A DNA stretch of 64,000 bases from Bacteroidota bacterium (GTDB lineage Bacteria > Bacteroidota > Bacteroidia > UBA4408). This document shows, one piece after another, positions 60,037-64,000 of this stretch. The position numbers and the translations under genes are program-made. The stretch lies in the NCBI GenBank assembly GCA_016721765.1, contig JADKHO010000001.1, positions 2,204,057-2,268,056 on the forward strand, written 5' to 3'. The notes below the pieces were generated by a model. That model had not been told where the DNA came from and made no database searches. It was given only the letters and a program-made list of their open reading frames with translations. How positions within the stretch are numbered: the stretch's first letter is position 1; each line of letters starts with the position of its first letter.

Positions 60037-62676
60037 TTGCTTTCTTTTTTTACACTCATCCTTAGTCAAACTGCGCGCGCACAGTATTGTGTTTTTAGCT
60101 TAGGGGGAGGATATTGCTTTACAAATGATATACTTAGTGGCGTTGAAATTGCGGGAACCACCTTAGTTAATTATAATAATGGTTGCACGCTAACTACCGG
60201 TTCAGATTCATATAGCAATTTTCCTGCAAGCGGAACAACTACTGCTACAGTTACATGGGGCCAAACATATACTTTAAAAGTTGTTAGTACATCTAATAGC
60301 ATTATTTCATTTTGGATTGATTACAATCATAATTATGTTTTTGACGCATCTGAATGGAAACAAATAGCAAATGGCTGTGCACCAGGATTAGTTTTAACAG
60401 TAAATTTTACCGTACCATATGGAATTTATATTGGCAAAACTAAAATGAGAATTAGAAGTAGGGCTTATGGAAATCCTAATAATTCTAGTTCTGCATGTAC
60501 TCATTTTGCGACTGGTGAAACGGAAGACTATACGTTAACTATTACAGGACCTCTATGCACCTCACCTCCCAATGCTGGTCAAGTTCTACCAACATTAAGT
60601 GCTCTTTGTCAAGGTACCGTCGATACATTCAAACTAAAATCAAACGATCATGGGTATGGACTAACTTATCAATGGCAAGTTTCACCGGCTTCACTGAATT
60701 GGAGTAACATTGCAGGTGCAGTCGATACGGTTTTAGTTCAAACAGTTCTTGCTGCAAGTTATTACCGGTGTATTGTAACCTGCAGCGGTGTGTCGGATAC
60801 AACAGCACCCGTTTTTGTATGGGTAAAACCCAATAATCTTTGTTATTGTTTATCTAATGCAACATCATCAATTCGCACTGACATTGGATATGTCCGCTTT
60901 TCTAATTTGCAGAATGGAACAGACACATCTAAATACAATAATCCTACGGCTAATAAAACGTATAGTGATTATACTTATCTGCCACCTGCAGATGTTATGG
61001 TTTCAGCTTCTTATACAATGCGCGTAAATCAAATTAGTGGTTCTAGTAATTATAGTGTTAGCGATATTTACGCGTATATAGATTTCAACCACGATACTGT
61101 TTATAATACAACCACTGAGCGATTTCACATAGGGTCTACATTTGCGCCTGGGGGTGAAACAGTTAGTGGATTTATTACGATTCCTGCAACAGCACTTACT
61201 GGGATTACCGGTATGAGAATTATTTTAAAAGAGGGAGGTCCATCTCCTCAAAATCCTTGTGGCACTTATAATAATGGTGAAACGGAGGATTATCTTATAA
61301 ATATACAAGGACCCTCACCCTGTATCTCACCACCAATAGGGGGAATAACAAATGCTACCGAAAGTTATGCATGCGCTGGAAGTGTTGTTAGTTTCTATTT
61401 ACAAGGTAATTCAATAGGAATCGGACAAACTTTTCAGTGGCAATTTTCAAGCGATGGTATCAATTGGATAAGCAAACCGGGAGCAACCCTCGCGAGCTAT
61501 TCTGATTCCATTTTCAGTTCGATGTACTATAGATGCCTTTTAATTTGCAATTCCGATTCTGCATACTCATCATCCAAGCATATTGCATTGAATCCCATTA
61601 CACAGTGTAATTATTGCAATTCCACTGCGCAGTTTAATACTGATTCGGATATAGGTTATTTTTCGTTAGGTTCTCTTATAAATGGTACTGACACCACAGC
61701 AAGGAATAACCCAACGTCCACCAAAATGTACAGTGATTTTACTACTTTGCCCGCTCCTAATTTACCCAGAAACTCCTCTCACATTATAGACCTGATTCAA
61801 ATTAACAAAACCTCTTTCTTTATTGCCTGCTATGCTAAGGTGTATATCGATTACAACCAAGACGGCTTCTTTAATAATTCGGATGAAATGATTGACATTG
61901 GGCAAACAAACTCCGGCCCGGGTGGTAATCGCCTTACTAAGGCAATAACAATACCTGCCACAGCCTTGTTGGGTAACACACGAATGAGAATTGTTTTACG
62001 TCAATATGGATCAATTAGCCCATCACCTTGTGGAACATACAACTATGGAGAAACGGAAGATTACACAGTAAATATTGTCCCAAATATACCTCCCTGCACT
62101 TCCCCAACCGGAGGATCAATCCTTGCAAGTGATTCTATTGTTTGCCCAGGGACACTTGTGTTTTTCACTCTTCAAGGAAATTCAACAGGCAGCGGACAAA
62201 TTTACCAATGGCAAAGCTCTTCAAATAACATTAATTGGGCGTCTATTTTGGGTGCTAATTCAGAAAGTTATTCCGACACAATTAATGTGGGAGCTTATTA
62301 CAGGTGCAGTATTTTATGCAATGGACAACTTACTTACTCCACTGTTCAGTCCATCTCAATGGATACAATTAATCCATGCTATTGTCAATCAAATGCAAAC
62401 TACGTTTTGTACAATGATATTGGGTATGTAAGTATTTCCACACTTCAAAATGGAACGGATACAAGTACCTTTAATAATTCAACCGCAAACAATTCATATA
62501 CTGACTTTACCAACCTACCTGCAACGAACCTCATTCAAGGTCAAAACTACACAATCCGCATAATTCAAATCAATAACAGTATTACACTTTTTCAGAGTTA
62601 TGCACAACACTTTATATTGATTTTAATGAAGATGGTAATTTTAATTCATTTGATGAGAACTTTCCAATTGGATTAA
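60037..62676 (+). CDS. GEVED/Ig-like repeat T9SS protein, main part (frameshifted; true start about 59999)
   Basis: 879 residues open from a TTG. The natural start is ATG 59999: one A added to the A6 run (60008-60013) gives MSYKKTFIPFFISLLSFFTL and a signal peptide ending TARAQ. The body alternates GEVED domains (about 100-130 residues, WIDYNHN or YIDFNHD metal-like motif, ending in GETEDYTLTI or a variant) with Ig-like domains (YQWQVSPASLNWSNI, YYRCIV). Three complete GEVED domains are read. The fourth is broken near 62603-62609, after which the frame ends in unrelated residues. It is a secreted surface protein; GEVED proteins are often adhesins or linked to proteases, but no enzyme domain is visible. 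Confidence 0.75.
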   Translation: MLSFFTLILSQTARAQYCVFSLGGGYCFTNDILSGVEIAGTTLVNYNNGCTLTTGSDSYSNFPASGTTTATVTWGQTYTLKVVSTSNSIISFWIDYNHNYVFDASEWKQIANGCAPGLVLTVNFTVPYGIYIGKTKMRIRSRAYGNPNNSSSACTHFATGETEDYTLTITGPLCTSPPNAGQVLPTLSALCQGTVDTFKLKSNDHGYGLTYQWQVSPASLNWSNIAGAVDTVLVQTVLAASYYRCIVTCSGVSDTTAPVFVWVKPNNLCYCLSNATSSIRTDIGYVRFSNLQNGTDTSKYNNPTANKTYSDYTYLPPADVMVSASYTMRVNQISGSSNYSVSDIYAYIDFNHDTVYNTTTERFHIGSTFAPGGETVSGFITIPATALTGITGMRIILKEGGPSPQNPCGTYNNGETEDYLINIQGPSPCISPPIGGITNATESYACAGSVVSFYLQGNSIGIGQTFQWQFSSDGINWISKPGATLASYSDSIFSSMYYRCLLICNSDSAYSSSKHIALNPITQCNYCNSTAQFNTDSDIGYFSLGSLINGTDTTARNNPTSTKMYSDFTTLPAPNLPRNSSHIIDLIQINKTSFFIACYAKVYIDYNQDGFFNNSDEMIDIGQTNSGPGGNRLTKAITIPATALLGNTRMRIVLRQYGSISPSPCGTYNYGETEDYTVNIVPNIPPCTSPTGGSILASDSIVCPGTLVFFTLQGNSTGSGQIYQWQSSSNNINWASILGANSESYSDTINVGAYYRCSILCNGQLTYSTVQSISMDTINPCYCQSNANYVLYNDIGYVSISTLQNGTDTSTFNNSTANNSYTDFTNLPATNLIQGQNYTIRIIQINNSITLFQSYAQHFILILMKMVILIHLMRTFQLD

Positions 62677-62885
62677 CCACAATAGCTAACCAAGGAAAAC
62701 TTTTTTCAAATATTTTTATACCCTACACCTCAGCGCTTGGTCCCAAACGGATGCGGATTAAATTGACCGGTTCAGGTTCTGCTTTGCAAAGCCCTTGTGG
62801 TAGTTACTTCTTCGGCGAGACCGAAGATTACACCGTTAACATTGTAAGCGGCAATCCTTGTGTTGACCACCAACTGGGGGTTTGA
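62610..62885 (+). pseudogene. GEVED protein, middle fragment in a third frame
   Basis: Between the two larger frames, this frame reads LYIDFNEDGNFNSFDENF, IPYTSALGPKRMRI and SPCGSYFFGETEDYTVNI, the missing second half of the fourth GEVED domain. It stops at 62885. One C added at 62867-62868 gives VDPPTGGLT and leads on. Two further single-base changes (62887-62888, one T fewer than expected, and 62954-62956, one T more) are needed to reach the frame of 62882-63892. Confidence 0.65.
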
Positions 62886-63892
62886 CTTGGCATTGGATTC
62901 AACTTTGTGTTCGGGTGCGCTTACTTCACTTTATTTGCGGGCGGGAAATTCGGTTTGGGTTTGGACAAAGCTATCAGTGGGAAAATTCAACTAATAATAC
63001 AACTTGGTCGATTATTCAGGGTGCAAACTACCCGTATTATAATGTTAATTTCTCTGGTCCGATGTATTATCGATGTCAGGTAAGTTGCAACGCTCAAACG
63101 GTTAGTTCTACAAGTGTTAAAATATTGGCTACAGATACTGCTTTGTGCTATTGCAGTGCTAATTTAGGTGGCGCATTATGCGGATCAAGTTGGTCACGGA
63201 GCAATCTTACAAACGTAACAATTTCAGGTACTTCCTTAAACAATAGCAACCCAATATGTGCGGTTACAAATGGCAGTTCGATAAATGCTTTTCCGCCTTA
63301 TGGGAATAGCACAGCTACACTTCTTACCGGAAACACTTATTCTTTAAGTGTAACAACTTCTTACAATAATTCTTTAGCAGTATGGATTGATTATAATCAA
63401 AATGGAATATTTGAATCTTCCGAGTGGAAACAAATTACAAATTCTTCAACTGCAAGTGTTCCTAGTTCTACTAATTTAACCATTCCTCAAGGAATACCGA
63501 CAGGAAAAACCGGTATGCGCATCAGATCGATAGAAAATATTTCAGGTACATTAACAGCAAATTCAGCTTGTATTAATTATATAACCGGCGAAACTGAAGA
63601 TTATATCATTACCATTGATTTGGGTAATTCAATTCGTAAAACTCCAGATGTAGCGGTCATAAATATCTCACCTAATCCAGCAAGTGAGGAATTAAAAATT
63701 TCTTCAACAACTATCCTAACTGGCAAATCACATTTAGAAATAACAAATGCTAGCGGACAACTAATTTATATGGAAGAATTAGTAAACTTTACTACGAAGG
63801 CGATAGATATTAGCCAATTTCCAAAAGGAATTTATTTTTTAAAATTGACCTCAACTGCATCATTAATTATTAAGAAAGTGATTTTAGAATAA
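62882..63892 (+). CDS. GEVED/Ig-like repeat T9SS protein, C-terminal part (frameshifted)
   Basis: 336-residue frame. The first about 20 residues are out of frame. From FGQSYQWENS an Ig-like domain is recovered, followed by a fifth GEVED domain (WIDYNQNGIFESSEWKQI, TGETEDYIITI) and a type A T9SS tail (ISPNPASEELKISST, KGIYFLKLTS). Together with 59999-62885 this is one gene of about 3.9 kb whose product would be about 1,297 residues. The stop at 63892 is the natural end. Confidence 0.75.
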   Translation: MTWHWIQLCVRVRLLHFICGREIRFGFGQSYQWENSTNNTTWSIIQGANYPYYNVNFSGPMYYRCQVSCNAQTVSSTSVKILATDTALCYCSANLGGALCGSSWSRSNLTNVTISGTSLNNSNPICAVTNGSSINAFPPYGNSTATLLTGNTYSLSVTTSYNNSLAVWIDYNQNGIFESSEWKQITNSSTASVPSSTNLTIPQGIPTGKTGMRIRSIENISGTLTANSACINYITGETEDYIITIDLGNSIRKTPDVAVINISPNPASEELKISSTTILTGKSHLEITNASGQLIYMEELVNFTTKAIDISQFPKGIYFLKLTSTASLIIKKVILE

Positions 63893-64000
63893 AGGTTTAT
63901 GATTTTGGATTTTTATTTAATATAAGTGTAACTGAACTTTTTGTTATTGAGAAAAGCAGTATCTGTTAAGGTTTTCAGAAAAGCAATAATAGCCTTTTGT
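63893..64000. other. Right-edge non-coding sequence
   Basis: 108 bp after the GEVED gene; no terminator hairpin or next start can be supported before the window ends. Confidence 0.4.

Noticed and set aside
62075..62431. 118-codon plus-strand frame within the GEVED gene
   Set aside because: It overlaps a GEVED/Ig region read clearly in the main frame and has no domain features.

Overview
The window is AT-rich DNA from a Bacteroidota bacterium, most likely an environmental, Sphingobacteriales/Chitinophagales-like lineage. The evidence is a set of markers typical of the phylum. These are a giant SprB-repeat surface protein with a gliding-motility/T9SS type B C-terminal domain, several type A T9SS sorting tails (PNP...GIYxVKI), CarboxypepD_reg/outer-membrane beta-barrel receptors, a GLPGLI protein, and a membrane-bound AraC regulator. 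Promoters of the TTG-N20-TAnnTTTG type are also visible. No rRNA, CRISPR array or complete tRNA was found.

Layout. 1-13.4 kb: the 3' part of a giant adhesin gene made of about 50 SprB repeats, cut by the left edge. 13.5-23.5 kb: small housekeeping or accessory genes (DinB, STAS-like, TonB-type barrel, YdeI, SRPBCC, class C serine hydrolase, CPBP protease, NTF2-like, DUF3830, small lipoprotein), separated by repeat-rich intergenic DNA. 24-36.6 kb: an accessory block, all on the minus strand. It holds an NlpC/P60-SprB lipoprotein with a frameshift, an ABC-ATPase/methyltransferase fusion, a three-gene cassette (proteasome-like Ntn hydrolase, cytoplasmic trypsin-like protease, 68-residue protein), a membrane protein, a metzincin lipoprotein, a secreted barrel-like protein, an LpxR-like outer membrane protein and a stand-alone LuxR HTH protein. 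37.4-39.8 kb: an operon of a 100-residue protein, a membrane protein, a HisKA_3 histidine kinase and a NarL regulator, preceded by three copies of a palindromic box. 40.3-47 kb: a TMEM175-like channel, a GLPGLI/TonB-type receptor pair, and a divergent HK/RR pair that probably controls it. 47-55 kb: secreted enzymes (PHP hydrolase, M14 carboxypeptidase), a VCBS/ASPIC protein, an AraC-type regulator and a BACON lipoprotein. 55.7 kb: the 3' half of a tRNA-Met, followed by short direct repeats, which looks like an integration scar. 56.5-63.9 kb: three secreted repeat proteins (two SBBP propellers, one GEVED protein), each broken by single-base indels.

How it fits together. Much of the coding capacity is export through Sec plus T9SS or lipoprotein routes: adhesins, hydrolases and outer-membrane receptors. 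The strongest candidate for an undescribed system is the cassette at 28.5-30.3 kb, together with the ATPase/methyltransferase gene next to it at 26.2-28.1 kb. Two intact cytoplasmic protease-type enzymes of different folds are co-transcribed with a small unknown protein beside a nucleotide-driven enzyme. This resembles the logic of NTP-dependent bacterial conflict systems, but the function is inferred only.

Caution: at least nine apparent single-base indels, nearly all in short homopolymers, break genes at 25.7 kb and from 56.9 kb rightward. They may be sequencing errors or real decay of acquired DNA. I could not run searches, so family names rest on motifs read by eye.
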